A stretch of 64,000 bases of DNA from Betaproteobacteria bacterium UBA5582 (lineage in GTDB: Bacteria; Pseudomonadota; Gammaproteobacteria; Burkholderiales; Rhodocyclaceae), in assembly GCA_002425245.1 (NCBI GenBank), contig DILW01000171.1:1-64000 (forward strand). Direction: 5' to 3'. Shown here in pieces: positions 9,536 to 24,453 of this stretch. The notes under the pieces were generated by a model. That model saw nothing but the letters and a program-made list of their open reading frames with translations, made no database searches and was not told where the DNA came from. Positions within the stretch are counted from its first letter, which is position 1. Each line of letters opens with the position of its first letter. The translations under genes were made by a program, and so were the position numbers.

Positions 9536-10548
9536 TCGCCCTGTTTTCCCTGATCCTTGCCGGTTGCGGCAAGGCCCCGCTGCAGGAGCAGCAGGCATTC
9601 GTCTTCGGCACCCGGGTCGAGGTCATCGTCGCCGATCCGGATCCGGAACAGGGACGCAAGGCGATTGCCACGGTGCTGCGCGAGTTCGACCGCATGCACC
9701 GGACCTATCACGCCTGGCAAAGCTCGGAGCTGACCGCGGTCAACGACGCCCTGGCCGCCGGCCGCAGCCTTGCAGTGAGCGCGGAGATGGCCGGCTTCCT
9801 GAGCGAAGCCCAGGCCCTCGCCGCCCAGGGCGACTACCTGTTCGACCCCGGCATCGGCCGCCTGATCAAGCTGTGGGGTTTCCACGCCGACGAATTCGAA
9901 GCCCGCCTGCCCGACCCGGCGGCCATCGAAGCCTTGCGCAGCAAACACCCCTCGCTGGCCGACCTGGTCATAGACGGAACCACGGTATCGAGCCGCAACC
10001 CGACGCTGGCGCTCGATTTCGGTGGTTACCTGAAGGGCGTCGCCCTCGACCGGGCGGCCGCCATCCTGCGCCAGCAAGGCATCCACAATGCGCTGATCAA
10101 CATCGGCGGCAACGTCCTGGCCCTAGGCAGCAAGGAAGGCCGCAAATGGCGCATCGGCATCCAGCACCCGCGCCAACCCGGCCCGCTGGCCACGGTGATG
10201 CTCGACGACGGCGAAGCCATCGGTACTTCCGGCGATTACCAGCGCTACTTCGAAGTGGACGGCAAGCGATACGCCCACCTGATCGATCCGCGCACCGGCT
10301 GGCCGGTCGACCACACTGCCGCCGTCACCGTGCTCGTCCCCGCCGGTCCCAAGGCTGGCACCCTGTCCGACGCCGCTTCCAAGCCGATCTTCATTGCCGG
10401 TCCCGACGGCTGGCGCGCGATGGCTGAAAAAATGCAGGCTCCCATGGTCATGCGAGTCGACCGGGACAATCGAATCTTCGTCACCGAAGCCTTGAACAAG
10501 CGCCTGGAATACATCGGCCAGAAACCGGAAATCACCGTGCTGCCCTGA
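9520..10548 (+). CDS. apbE: FAD:protein FMN transferase ApbE, lipoprotein
   Basis: A 342-residue protein with a lipoprotein signal (MRTLLIALFSLILAGCG, lipobox LAGC). ApbE covalently attaches FMN to threonine residues of exported flavoproteins such as NqrB/NqrC and RnfG. Family motifs are DFGGYLKGVALD, GTSGDYQRYF and HLIDPRTGWPV. The ATG at 9520 was chosen because it puts the signal peptide at the N-terminus; an open frame extends upstream inside gshB but is not expected to be translated. Overlap with gshB suggests co-transcription, although the functions are not directly linked. Confidence 0.92.
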   Translation: MRTLLIALFSLILAGCGKAPLQEQQAFVFGTRVEVIVADPDPEQGRKAIATVLREFDRMHRTYHAWQSSELTAVNDALAAGRSLAVSAEMAGFLSEAQALAAQGDYLFDPGIGRLIKLWGFHADEFEARLPDPAAIEALRSKHPSLADLVIDGTTVSSRNPTLALDFGGYLKGVALDRAAAILRQQGIHNALINIGGNVLALGSKEGRKWRIGIQHPRQPGPLATVMLDDGEAIGTSGDYQRYFEVDGKRYAHLIDPRTGWPVDHTAAVTVLVPAGPKAGTLSDAASKPIFIAGPDGWRAMAEKMQAPMVMRVDRDNRIFVTEALNKRLEYIGQKPEITVLP

Positions 10549-10555
10549 TCTTTCC

Positions 10556-10647
10556 TTGAAAGCGAAATGCCGCTCCGTTATGCTGCATCAGCGTCGACGA
10601 CAAAGATAAGGCCACAGGCAGGTGGCCAAGGCAGCAGGGAGGAAACA
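10556..10647 (+). promoter_or_regulatory. Sigma70-like promoter and 5' UTR hairpin of the large hybrid kinase
   Basis: TTGAAA (10556-10561) and TATGCT (10579-10584) are separated by 17 bases, a good sigma70 promoter. In the leader, GGCCAC (10610-10615) pairs with GTGGCC (10622-10627) just upstream of the GGGAGG ribosome site of the TTG-started gene. The hairpin could influence translation initiation, but this is only inferred. Confidence 0.65.
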
Positions 10648-10649
10648 CC

Positions 10650-14956
<4,307 letters not shown>

Positions 14957-14960
<4 letters not shown>

Positions 14961-16093
14961 CACCCTTATTGCCCAAGCAAAGCATCCTCGTTGTCGACGA
15001 CACACCGGACAACATCACCATCCTCAGTGATGTGCTCGCCGCCGATTACCGCATCCGAGTTGCCACCTCCGGTGAAAAGGCATTGAAGATCGTCTATTCG
15101 GACGAGCCGCCCGATCTGATCCTGCTCGACATCATGATGCCGGGCCTGTCCGGCCTGGAAATCTGCCGACGGCTCAAGGCCAATCCTGACCGCCGGCGCA
15201 TCCCGATCATTTTCGTCACCGCCATGAGCAGCACCGAAGACGAGGAACGCGGCCTCGAACTGGGTGCCGTCGATTACATCACCAAGCCGATCAGCCCGCC
15301 CATCGTCAAGGCCCGCGTGCGCACCCACCTGGCGCTCTACGACCAGTCGCGCGAACTTGAACGGATGGTCCGCCAGCGCACCCACGAATTGCTCACCACC
15401 CGCCAGCAGATCATTCGCCGGCTTGGCCGGGCCGCCGAATTCAAGGACAACGAGACCGGCAATCATGTGCTGCGCATGAGCCACTACGCCCGGCTGATTG
15501 CCGCTGCCCACGGTCTGGGCGAAGAAACCACCAGCATCATCTTCAACACGGCGCCGATGCACGACATCGGCAAGATCGGCATTCCCGATTCGATCCTGCT
15601 CAAGCCAGGCAAGCTCGACGCCGAGGAATGGAAGATCATGCACCAGCACCCGATCATGGGCGCCGAAATCATCGGCAAGCATGACAACGAACTGCTGGAA
15701 ACGGCACGCATCATTGCCCTCACCCATCACGAAAAGTGGGACGGCAGCGGCTACCCGCGCCGCCTCAAGGGCGAGGACATTCCCCTGGAGGGCCGCATCG
15801 TCGCCATCGCTGACGTGTTCGACGCCCTGGTCTCGGTCCGCCCGTACAAGCCCGCTTTCACCCTGGAACAGGCGCTCAACCTGATGGAACAGCAGACCGG
15901 TAGTCATTTCGACCCGCAGCTGATGCAGGCTTTTCACCGCACCCTGCCTGAAATATTGCGCATCCGCGACATCTACGCCGACGAAAATGGCGCCCTCACC
16001 GACCTCGAATTCCAGATCCGCGAAATCTACGACCACCGCAACGATCCCACCGGTTATCCCGGCGTATTGACCAGCGCCAAGGATAGGGACTGA
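14957..16093 (+). CDS. Response regulator with HD-GYP phosphodiesterase domain
   Basis: A 378-residue cytoplasmic protein. The N-terminal receiver has phosphoacceptor Asp58 (LLDIMMPG). A linker helix leads to an HD-GYP domain with the metal-binding HDIGKIGIPD (His202-Asp203), HHEKWDGSGYP and DVFDAL motifs. Such enzymes hydrolyse cyclic di-GMP, so phosphorylation by the upstream HPt kinase probably controls local cyclic di-GMP levels. ATGA overlap with the kinase gene supports a dedicated pair. All metal ligands expected for an active HD-GYP appear intact. Confidence 0.92.
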
Positions 16094-16219
16094 CGCACCG
16101 GTCTCCTGGCCAGAAAGGAATGCAGAAGCTCATCCATACCCAGGAAAGACAAATGGCATATTTTTGGCTGACTCGTGTACAGTATCGACCAGCCCTTTGT
16201 CATAGCCTGGAGATACACG

Positions 16220-17686
16220 GTGAGTGGAGCACTGGAATTCGAGTTCCGTTTCGGAAAGAAGGGGAAAAGCGCCTCAAACAACAGGGCCTTCCGTATCCTG
16301 GTCATGGCCGACCTCGCCGGACAGCAGGAACGCCCGCAAACACTGGCCAGTCGCACGCCGGTCAAGGTCGATATGGACAGCATCGGCAAGCTGATGGCGA
16401 CCGTCGCACCGAGCGTTTACCCGCCGCCGGCACCAGGTGACCAAGGGAGCACACCGCAGCCGCTGCGCTTCACCCGACTGGAAAACCTGCATCCGGAAGC
16501 CATCTACCTTGGCAGCAAGGTCTTCGCCGAGCTGCGGCACCAGCGCGAAGCCTTGCTGGACCCCTTGCGCTTCGAGGAAACGGCCAGTGCGCTCGGTCTG
16601 TCAACCACACCCGAAGCCGCGCCAGCCGGCACGGAAAGCGATGCCGACACCCTCAGCCGCCTGTTCGGCAAGGTTGCCCGACAAGCGCCATCGGGCGCCG
16701 CTGCCGCCATCAACCAGCTGGTCCGCGATGTCGTTTCTCCCCATGTCGTGAGCGACAACCGTGCCGCCCGCAACCGGGCGCTGGCGCAATTCGACCAGTG
16801 CATAGGCGAGCGCATGCGGCAACTCCTGCACGATCCAGCCTTCCGGAACCTGGAGTCGGCCTGGCGCGGACTGTGGCAACTGGTCAGCGAACTGGAAGGC
16901 AACGACGACCTGGAAATCAGCGTGCTCGACCTCTCCCGCGCCGAACTGGAGGCCGACCTGCTCGACAACAACGGCAAAGGCCTGCACGCCGCACTCGCCG
17001 AATCGACGGGCGAAGACGGGCCATGGTCGCTGCTCACGGCCGATTTCGCCTTCGCTGCCGACGCTACCGATCTGTGCATGCTGGCAGCGCTGGCGTGGCT
17101 GGCGCGTGAACACGATGCCCCCTTGCTGGCAGCGGCCCGGCCGACACTGGTCGGCTGCCCGGGCCCCGAACAATTGCTCCAGCCCGCCCACTGGCAGGCA
17201 CTGCCAACGCCGCTGGGTGAGGCCTGGCAGGCACTGCGCCAGCGCCCCGAAGCTGCCTGGCTGGGCCTGGTCATGCCTCGCCTGCTCGGTCGCCTACCCT
17301 ATGGCAAGGCGACCGACCCGGTCAGCGCATTCAGTTTCGAGGAATTCGACGGTATCCGGCAGCACGAGGATTTTTCCTGGGACAGCCCGGTGTATTCACT
17401 TGCCCGCCTGGCCGGCGAAGCCTTCGCCGACGAAGGCTGGGAGATGGACACTGCCGGCTACCTGGAAGTCGGCCCACTGCCCAGCTATGTTTTCCGCGAC
17501 GAGAACGGCGATTCGAAACAGCAGCCCTGTGCCGAAGTGATGCTCGGCGAGGCTGCCGCCAATGCCCTGCTGGCCCGTGGCATCATGCCCATGCTCAGCT
17601 ACCGCAACCGCGACGCGGCGCGCCTGCTGCGCTGGCAGTCGGTCGCCACTCCGGCCCGGCCGCTGGCCGGAGTGTTCAGCCGTTGA
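16220..17686 (+). CDS. TssB-TssC-like fused contractile sheath protein, orphan
   Basis: About 488 residues from a GTG start preceded by TGGAGA. Residues 1 to about 90 resemble TssB (FEFRFGKKGKS, then ILVMADLAGQQERP and VDMDSIGKLMATVAP). Residues from about 165 resemble TssC, with LESAWRGLWQLV, LLTADFAF, HDAPLLAAARP, LVMPRLLGRLPYGKATDPV and a C-terminal SYRNRDAARLLRWQS. In type VI secretion these are two proteins that co-assemble into the sheath, and here they are one polypeptide. No other tss gene (TssA, E, F, G, K, H, Hcp, VgrG) is nearby. It may be part of a minimal or scattered contractile system, or a regulator derived from one. An upstream GTG at 16175 is possible but has no good ribosome site. 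Confidence 0.75.
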   Translation: MSGALEFEFRFGKKGKSASNNRAFRILVMADLAGQQERPQTLASRTPVKVDMDSIGKLMATVAPSVYPPPAPGDQGSTPQPLRFTRLENLHPEAIYLGSKVFAELRHQREALLDPLRFEETASALGLSTTPEAAPAGTESDADTLSRLFGKVARQAPSGAAAAINQLVRDVVSPHVVSDNRAARNRALAQFDQCIGERMRQLLHDPAFRNLESAWRGLWQLVSELEGNDDLEISVLDLSRAELEADLLDNNGKGLHAALAESTGEDGPWSLLTADFAFAADATDLCMLAALAWLAREHDAPLLAAARPTLVGCPGPEQLLQPAHWQALPTPLGEAWQALRQRPEAAWLGLVMPRLLGRLPYGKATDPVSAFSFEEFDGIRQHEDFSWDSPVYSLARLAGEAFADEGWEMDTAGYLEVGPLPSYVFRDENGDSKQQPCAEVMLGEAAANALLARGIMPMLSYRNRDAARLLRWQSVATPARPLAGVFSR

Positions 17687-17704
17687 TCGGCGTTCGCGCC
17701 GGCC

Positions 17705-18157
17705 CTATTCCGGCTGGCGCGAATCGATGCTCAAGGTTACCGGTCCGTCGTTGACCAGGGAAACCTGCATGTCGGCGCCAAACACCCCGGTCGGCACCGG
17801 CTTGCCCAGCGCCGCCGCCAGTTTGTCGACAAAGGTAGCGAACAGCGGCCCGGAGATATCGCCCCTGGCGGCGCGCCCCCACGACGGCCGGTTGCCCTTC
17901 TTCACCGAGGCATAGAGAGTGAATTGCGACACGGCCAGGATCTCGCCGCCAGCGTCGACGACGCTGCGGTTCATCACCCCGTCGGCGTCGGCAAACAAAC
18001 GCAGGCGTACCAACTTACCAGCCATCCAGTCGAGGTCGGCGTCACCGTCGCCTTCCTCGAAACCAGCCAGGACCAACAGGCCCGGCCCGATACGGCCGGT
18101 GACGGCGCCATCAACGGTCACCTCGGCCGACTTCACGCGTTGCACGACAACCCGCAT
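17705..18157 (-). CDS. dtd: D-aminoacyl-tRNA deacylase
   Basis: The 150-residue enzyme frees D-amino acids wrongly attached to tRNAs. It starts MRVVVQRVKSAEVTVDG and carries the hallmark SQFTLYA and the C-terminal GVFGADMQVSLVNDGPVT, in which the Gly-Pro/NxGPVT region forms the active site. The start at 18157 matches the family N-terminus and has AAGGAAG upstream; the frame stays open further upstream but is not conserved. It is convergent with the sheath-like gene. Confidence 0.96.
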   Translation of the reverse strand: MRVVVQRVKSAEVTVDGAVTGRIGPGLLVLAGFEEGDGDADLDWMAGKLVRLRLFADADGVMNRSVVDAGGEILAVSQFTLYASVKKGNRPSWGRAARGDISGPLFATFVDKLAAALGKPVPTGVFGADMQVSLVNDGPVTLSIDSRQPE

Positions 18158-18185
18158 CGTCTTCTTCCTTTCTTGATCGAATCGA

Positions 18186-19004
18186 TCAGTAACGCGCCCG
18201 GAAATGCCACTCGCCGGGTGCCATGTCGTTGGTGATCGCCCGCCGCGTCGCCTCGTCGATGCGTGGATCGTCGATGGCGTACAGGCCGCACAGGCGCAAG
18301 GCGCGACGCACGCTGACCTGGGTGCCGAGGTATTCGTAAACGACGCGGGCACAGCAGGGCATCCGCTCCTCGCTGCCGGACACCCCGAGCTTGAGGCCGC
18401 TGAGCCGCGAAACCCGGTTCTTGAACGAGGGAAACAGGATGGTCTGGGTCATTTCCAGCCCGGTCAGCGTTTCATAGTCGTTGAGGAAGATGCGGTCGGT
18501 GAGCAGGTGTACCAGGCCGAGGTAGACCCCGTGGTAGGTCTTGCCCTGGGTGTCGTCGTTGAGCCGTTCGGTGCGCTGGTAATGGACGCTGTCGCCATCG
18601 CGGCGCAGGGTCACCAGGGTACGCAGGATCTTGCCGGGGCAGGCCATCGACAGGTAGGTCTCGAAATAGCTGCCGAGAAAGCGGTCGAGTCCGGCGCTGC
18701 CGATCGCCCGCAGGTGCGCCAGATGGCCGGCCTCCGGGCCATTGTCGGCGGGCGGTGGTGCATCCGATGGCAAAGGGCGCAACTGCACCAGACGCTCGAA
18801 CTGTGCGCTGGGTAGCAGGATTTCGTGTTCCTCGACGCCGAAGAAGGCGCATAGGCGGCGCAGGGTATGGCCGCCCGGACGATAGCGCCCGGACAGGTAA
18901 CGATTGAACTGCGGCCGGTTGATCCCGAGCCGCCGGCACACCTCGGCAATCGACTTGTAGAAGCTGCACAGCAGGCGCAGGTTGCGCGCGAAGTCCTCGT
19001 TCAT
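18186..19004 (-). CDS. XRE-family transcriptional regulator with a C-terminal sensor-like region
   Basis: The 272-residue protein has an N-terminal helix-turn-helix (SIAEVCRRLGINRPQFNRYLSG, about residues 18-40). A long C-terminal region of unknown fold follows, containing SMACPGKILRTLVTLRRDG and DDTQGKTYHGVYLGLVHLL; it may bind a ligand. It is divergent from the AGCS transporter gene across a 206-base region with inverted repeats, so control of the aspartate/asparagine cluster is plausible but inferred. The start at 19004 is used because the HTH follows directly. Confidence 0.75.
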   Translation of the reverse strand: MNEDFARNLRLLCSFYKSIAEVCRRLGINRPQFNRYLSGRYRPGGHTLRRLCAFFGVEEHEILLPSAQFERLVQLRPLPSDAPPPADNGPEAGHLAHLRAIGSAGLDRFLGSYFETYLSMACPGKILRTLVTLRRDGDSVHYQRTERLNDDTQGKTYHGVYLGLVHLLTDRIFLNDYETLTGLEMTQTILFPSFKNRVSRLSGLKLGVSGSEERMPCCARVVYEYLGTQVSVRRALRLCGLYAIDDPRIDEATRRAITNDMAPGEWHFRARY

Positions 19005-19100
19005 CGTCTTCCCCCGGCAAGAGACTGGCGCAGTATGGCGCAGTTCTCGCGCCAATTGGCGACTATCTGCACCAGATCGGCAAATCCCCTTGTGCTGTCA

Positions 19101-19138
19101 CATTTGGTCAAATGACATCGCAGACTGTCACAAGACAG
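19101..19138. promoter_or_regulatory. Inverted repeats in the divergent promoter region of the XRE regulator and AGCS gene
   Basis: CATTTGGTCAAATG (19101-19114) has 6-base inverted arms. CTGTC (19125-19129) pairs with GACAG (19134-19138). Two palindromes side by side between divergent genes look like operators, probably for the adjacent XRE protein. Confidence 0.45.
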
Positions 19139-19210
19139 CGCCGCGGCGACGACCGCAATGTTGAGAGAGCCAGCACCACCCCGTCCTCACCAATCCAGGA
19201 GATAACCACC

Positions 19211-20668
19211 ATGCTTGACCTGTTGAACGACCTGCTCTGGAGCAAGGTCCTGATCGTTGTCCTGATCGGCCTTGGCCTCTGGTTCACCATCGGTTCGCGC
19301 TTTGTCCAGTTCCGCTATTTCGGCCGCATGTTCCGCATCCTCGGCGCCAACCAGGCCTTTGCCCGCGACAAGTACGGCCACCTGTCGTCGTTCCAGGCCC
19401 TGATGCTTTCGGTTGCCGGCCGCGTCGGCGGCGGCAACATCGCCGGCGTCGCCGTCGCCATCACCCTGGGTGGCCCCGGCGCCATCTTCTGGATGTGGGT
19501 GATCGGCCTGATCGGCATGGCCACCAGCTACTTCGAGTGCACCCTGGCCCAGGCCTACAAGCAGGCCGAAGCCGACGGCACCTACCGTGGCGGCCCGGCG
19601 CATTACATCGCCCGTGGCATGGGCGCCAAGTGGAAATGGCTGGCGGCCGTCTATTCGGTGCTGCTGCTGGTCACCTTTGGCTTCGGTTTCAACGCGCTGC
19701 AGTCCTACTCGGTTGCCACCTCGGTCAATGACGCCTTCGGCATTCCCGTGCTGGCGTCCGGCATTGCCCTCGCGGTCATCGTTGCCGGCATTGTCTTTGG
19801 CGGCGTGCGCCGCATCGCCAGCGTCGCCGAATTTCTGGTGCCGATCATGGCGGTCGGCTACATCGCCATCGCCGTCATCGTCATCGGCATGAACCTTGAA
19901 GCCGTGCCCGCCGTCCTCGCCCTCATCGTCAAGAGCGCTTTCGGTCTGGAGCCGGCCATCGGTGGCGGCATTGGCGCTGCCATCCTGATGGGCGTCAAGC
20001 GCGGCCTGTTCTCCAATGAAGCCGGTCTCGGCAGCGCGCCCAATGTCGCCGCCGTCGCCTATGTGCCGCACCCGGCCAGCCAGGGCATCGTCCAGGCCTT
20101 CTCGGTCTTCATCGATACCCTGATCATCTGTTCCTGCACCGCCTTCATCGTCCTCCTCGGCAACGTCTACCAGCCGGGCATGGCCACCGAAATGGGCGGC
20201 GTTGCGCTGACCCAGGCTTCGCTCGCCGGCATTGTCGGCGAATGGGGTCGCGTCTTCGTCAGCGTCGCGCTGATGCTGTTCGGCTTCACCACCATGGTCT
20301 ACAACTACTACCTCGGTGAAAACAGCCTGAGCTATTTCACTGGCGACAACCGCGGCGTACTCGTGATCTACCGCGTTCTGGTCATCGCCCTGTGCGGCTG
20401 GGGCGCGACCACCGACCTCGGCACCGCCTTCGCCTTCGCCGACGTGACCATGGGCCTGCTCGCCCTGGCCAACCTGTTCGCCCTGGTGATGCTGTTCAAG
20501 ACCGGCCTGCGCCTGATGAACGACTACGACCGCCAGATCGATGCCGGCATCACCGAACCCGTCTTCGACGCCAGCCGCTTCGCCGATCTCGACATCGACA
20601 GCAAGGCCTGGAAGCTGGAACCGGCCGACGCCGAACAGGCTAGCAAGCTGCGCAACGCCTCCTCCTGA
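19211..20668 (+). CDS. Alanine/glycine:cation symporter family transporter (AGCS)
   Basis: A 485-residue inner-membrane protein with roughly 11 hydrophobic segments. AGCS members take up small neutral amino acids with sodium or protons. Family motifs include SVAGRVGGGNIAGVAVAI, RGGPAHYIARGMG and KRGLFSNEAGLGSAPN. The ATG at 19211 follows CCAGGAGATAACC, a good ribosome site; an open frame from 19112 lacks family similarity. The next genes degrade aspartate and asparagine, so the cluster may import and deaminate amino acids, although the exact substrate is not visible. Confidence 0.9.
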   Translation: MLDLLNDLLWSKVLIVVLIGLGLWFTIGSRFVQFRYFGRMFRILGANQAFARDKYGHLSSFQALMLSVAGRVGGGNIAGVAVAITLGGPGAIFWMWVIGLIGMATSYFECTLAQAYKQAEADGTYRGGPAHYIARGMGAKWKWLAAVYSVLLLVTFGFGFNALQSYSVATSVNDAFGIPVLASGIALAVIVAGIVFGGVRRIASVAEFLVPIMAVGYIAIAVIVIGMNLEAVPAVLALIVKSAFGLEPAIGGGIGAAILMGVKRGLFSNEAGLGSAPNVAAVAYVPHPASQGIVQAFSVFIDTLIICSCTAFIVLLGNVYQPGMATEMGGVALTQASLAGIVGEWGRVFVSVALMLFGFTTMVYNYYLGENSLSYFTGDNRGVLVIYRVLVIALCGWGATTDLGTAFAFADVTMGLLALANLFALVMLFKTGLRLMNDYDRQIDAGITEPVFDASRFADLDIDSKAWKLEPADAEQASKLRNASS

Positions 20669-20751
20669 GTCTGCCAGAACCTGCAGACACGCCGGTCCGG
20701 GGCTACTGCCCCGGCCGGCACCCACCAACAACGACAGGACATCCCCACACC

Positions 20752-22151
<1,400 letters not shown>

Positions 22152-22155
<4 letters not shown>

Positions 22156-23156
22156 GCCGCGTCCTCATCCTGCACACCGGCGGCACCATCGGCATGGCCG
22201 CCGCCCCCGGCGGCTACCGGCCGATGGCCGGTTTCCCCGCCCGCCTGCGCGAGCAGCTCGGTGCCCACGCCGGCAGCCGCCTGCCCGACTACGACATCGT
22301 CGAGCTGCCGCCGATCGACAGCGCCGACCTGCGTCCCGGTCACTGGGCGGTGATCGCCCGGTCCCTGCTTGAGCGCTGGGACGACTACGACGGTTTCGTC
22401 GTCCTGCACGGCACCGATACCATGGCCTGGAGCGCCTCGGCGCTCTCCTTCATGCTGCGCGGCACCGACCGCCCGGTGATCTTCACCGGTTCCCAGATTC
22501 CCCTCGTCGAACCGCGCAGCGACGCCCTCGACAATGTCGAGGCGGCACTGCTGTTCGCCGCCACCGAGCCGGTACGCGAGGTCGGCCTCTACTTCGGCCA
22601 CCGGCTGCTGCGCGGCAACCGCAGCCGCAAGCTGGCCACCGCCCAGTTCGATGCCTTCGACTCGCCCAACTGCCCACCGCTGGCCGAAGTCGGCATCGAC
22701 ATCACGCTGCACCGCGAACGCATCGTCAGCCCCGGCGACAGGTGCTTTCTCGTTCCCGAGTTCGACGACCCGGCTGTCGCCATCCTCACCGTCCACCCCG
22801 GCATTGCCGGGAGCACGGTCGACGCCCTGACAGCCAACCCGCGCATCCGCGGCCTGATCCTGCAAACCTATGGCGTCGGCAATGCGCCGCAGGGCGACCG
22901 CGAACTGATTGCCGCCCTGGAACGCGCCGCCGCCCGCGGCCTGGTTCTGCTCAACACCACGCAATGCCTGGTCGGCAGCGTGATCCAGGAAACCTATGCC
23001 ACCGGCGCCGCCCTCGCCCGCATCGGCGTCGTCCCGGCCGGCGACATGACGCTGGAAGCCGCTTTTGCCAAGCTGCACTTCCTGCTCGCCAGCGAGCAGG
23101 ACCCCGACCGCATCCGCGACGCCCTGCGCCAGAACTGGTGCGGGGAAAGGAGCTGA
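22152..23156 (+). CDS. ansA: Asparaginase (cytoplasmic type I-like)
   Basis: The 334-residue enzyme hydrolyses asparagine to aspartate and ammonia. The two threonine-containing active-site motifs are seen: HTGGTIGMA at the N-terminus and VVLHGTDTMAWSASALSFML near residue 84. There is no signal peptide, which points to the cytoplasmic type. ATG overlaps the aspA stop, so product channelling into aspartase is likely. A perfect 24-base palindrome follows the stop. Confidence 0.92.
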
Positions 23157-23159
23157 AGG

Positions 23160-23183
23160 CGGCGGTTTCACGTGAAACCGCCG
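23160..23183. terminator. Perfect palindrome after ansA, probable terminator
   Basis: CGGCGGTTTCAC (23160-23171) is followed directly by its exact reverse complement (23172-23183). It begins 3 bases after the ansA stop. The following TTCGTCTTG is a poor T tract, so termination strength is uncertain. Confidence 0.6.
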
Positions 23184-23310
23184 TTCGTCTTGTGCCTCCC
23201 TCCGTACGTTCAACTAGCGAATCATCAAGCACCGATATTGGACTAAACTCCGGTTCAGGTGAGCTTGTCCGGGATTCGCGTCCAACAGCGTCCGGCAGGG
23301 GGGAAAACAC

Positions 23311-24453
23311 ATGCAACTTGAAACGTTCCGCTATACGTCGCGCAAGGGCTGGGATCGCCAGCCGGACCAGCAGCTGGATTCGCCCGACACCCTGGTGCTG
23401 GTGTTTGGCCCGGCCGACCTGAACGAGCTGCAGGCGCCCCTGTCCGCGCTGCGCGCCTGCTACCCCCAGGCCGTCTGGGCGGGTGCCTCGACCGCCGGAG
23501 AGATCCTTGATCGCAGCATCGACGACGACACGCTGACCGTCGCTGTCGCCCGTTTCGCCCACACCGGCTTGCGTGCGGTAACGCACAGCCTGGCCGGTGC
23601 CGGCGATTCCTACGACGCCGCCAGCACCATCGCCCGCCAGCTCGATGCCGGCGATCTACGCGGTATCCTGGTCTTCGCCGATGGTCTGCACGTCAATGGT
23701 TCCGAGCTGGCCCGCGGCTTTGCTTCGGCCCTGCCCTCGGGCATCGTGGTCACTGGTGGTCTGGCAGGTGACGGCAGCCGCTTTGCCCATACCTGGGTAC
23801 TTGGCCAGGCAGCGCCGACCAGCGGTGCCATCGTCGCCATCGGTTTCTACGGTAAACACATCAAGCTGGATCACGGCAGCGCGGGCGGCTGGGATGTCCT
23901 CGGCATCGAGCGCAAGGTGACCCGGGCCAGCAGCAATGTCCTCTTCGAACTCGACGGCCAGCCGGCCCTGCCGCTCTACCGCAAGTACCTCGGCGAGCGC
24001 GCCGACGACCTGCCGGCCAGCGGGCTGCTCTTCCCGCTCGCCATCCACAGCGGCAACGATCACGACGAGGTGACGGTACGCACTATCCTCGGCATCGACG
24101 AAGCGCAGCAATCGATCACCTTCGCCGGCGACATTCCCGAAGGCGCCACGGTACAACTGATGCGCGCCAATTTCGAACGGCTGATCGACGGTGCCGCCCG
24201 CGCCGCCGAACACTGTCACGCCGGCCACACCGACGATCCGGTACTGGCGCTGGCGATCAGTTGTGTGGGCCGTCGTGAGGTGCTCAAGGAACGCTGTGAA
24301 GAAGAGCTCGAAGCGGTGCTCGATACCCTGCCGCCGAGTACCCGCATGGTCGGCTTTTACGCCTACGGCGAGCTTTCGCCCCTGCGTGGCAATTGCTGCG
24401 ACCTGCACAACCAGACCATGACACTCACCCTGATCCGGGAAGACCTGGCATGA
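23311..24453 (+). CDS. FIST domain signal-sensing protein
   Basis: A 380-residue soluble protein. The N-terminal FIST domain (about 25-220) includes WAGASTAGEI and GIVVTGGLAGDGSRF, and the C-terminal FIST_C domain (about 225-370) includes LPLYRKYLGERADDLP and FYAYGELSPLRGNCCDLHNQTMTLT. FIST domains are thought to bind small molecules such as amino acids and are commonly encoded beside kinases. The stop overlaps the next hybrid kinase (ATGA), so it probably supplies the sensory input to that otherwise soluble kinase. Confidence 0.9.
   Translation: MQLETFRYTSRKGWDRQPDQQLDSPDTLVLVFGPADLNELQAPLSALRACYPQAVWAGASTAGEILDRSIDDDTLTVAVARFAHTGLRAVTHSLAGAGDSYDAASTIARQLDAGDLRGILVFADGLHVNGSELARGFASALPSGIVVTGGLAGDGSRFAHTWVLGQAAPTSGAIVAIGFYGKHIKLDHGSAGGWDVLGIERKVTRASSNVLFELDGQPALPLYRKYLGERADDLPASGLLFPLAIHSGNDHDEVTVRTILGIDEAQQSITFAGDIPEGATVQLMRANFERLIDGAARAAEHCHAGHTDDPVLALAISCVGRREVLKERCEEELEAVLDTLPPSTRMVGFYAYGELSPLRGNCCDLHNQTMTLTLIREDLA

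Noticed and set aside
19005..19210. Glycine riboswitch ahead of the AGCS gene
   Set aside because: No tandem glycine aptamer core could be recognised; only short inverted repeats are present.
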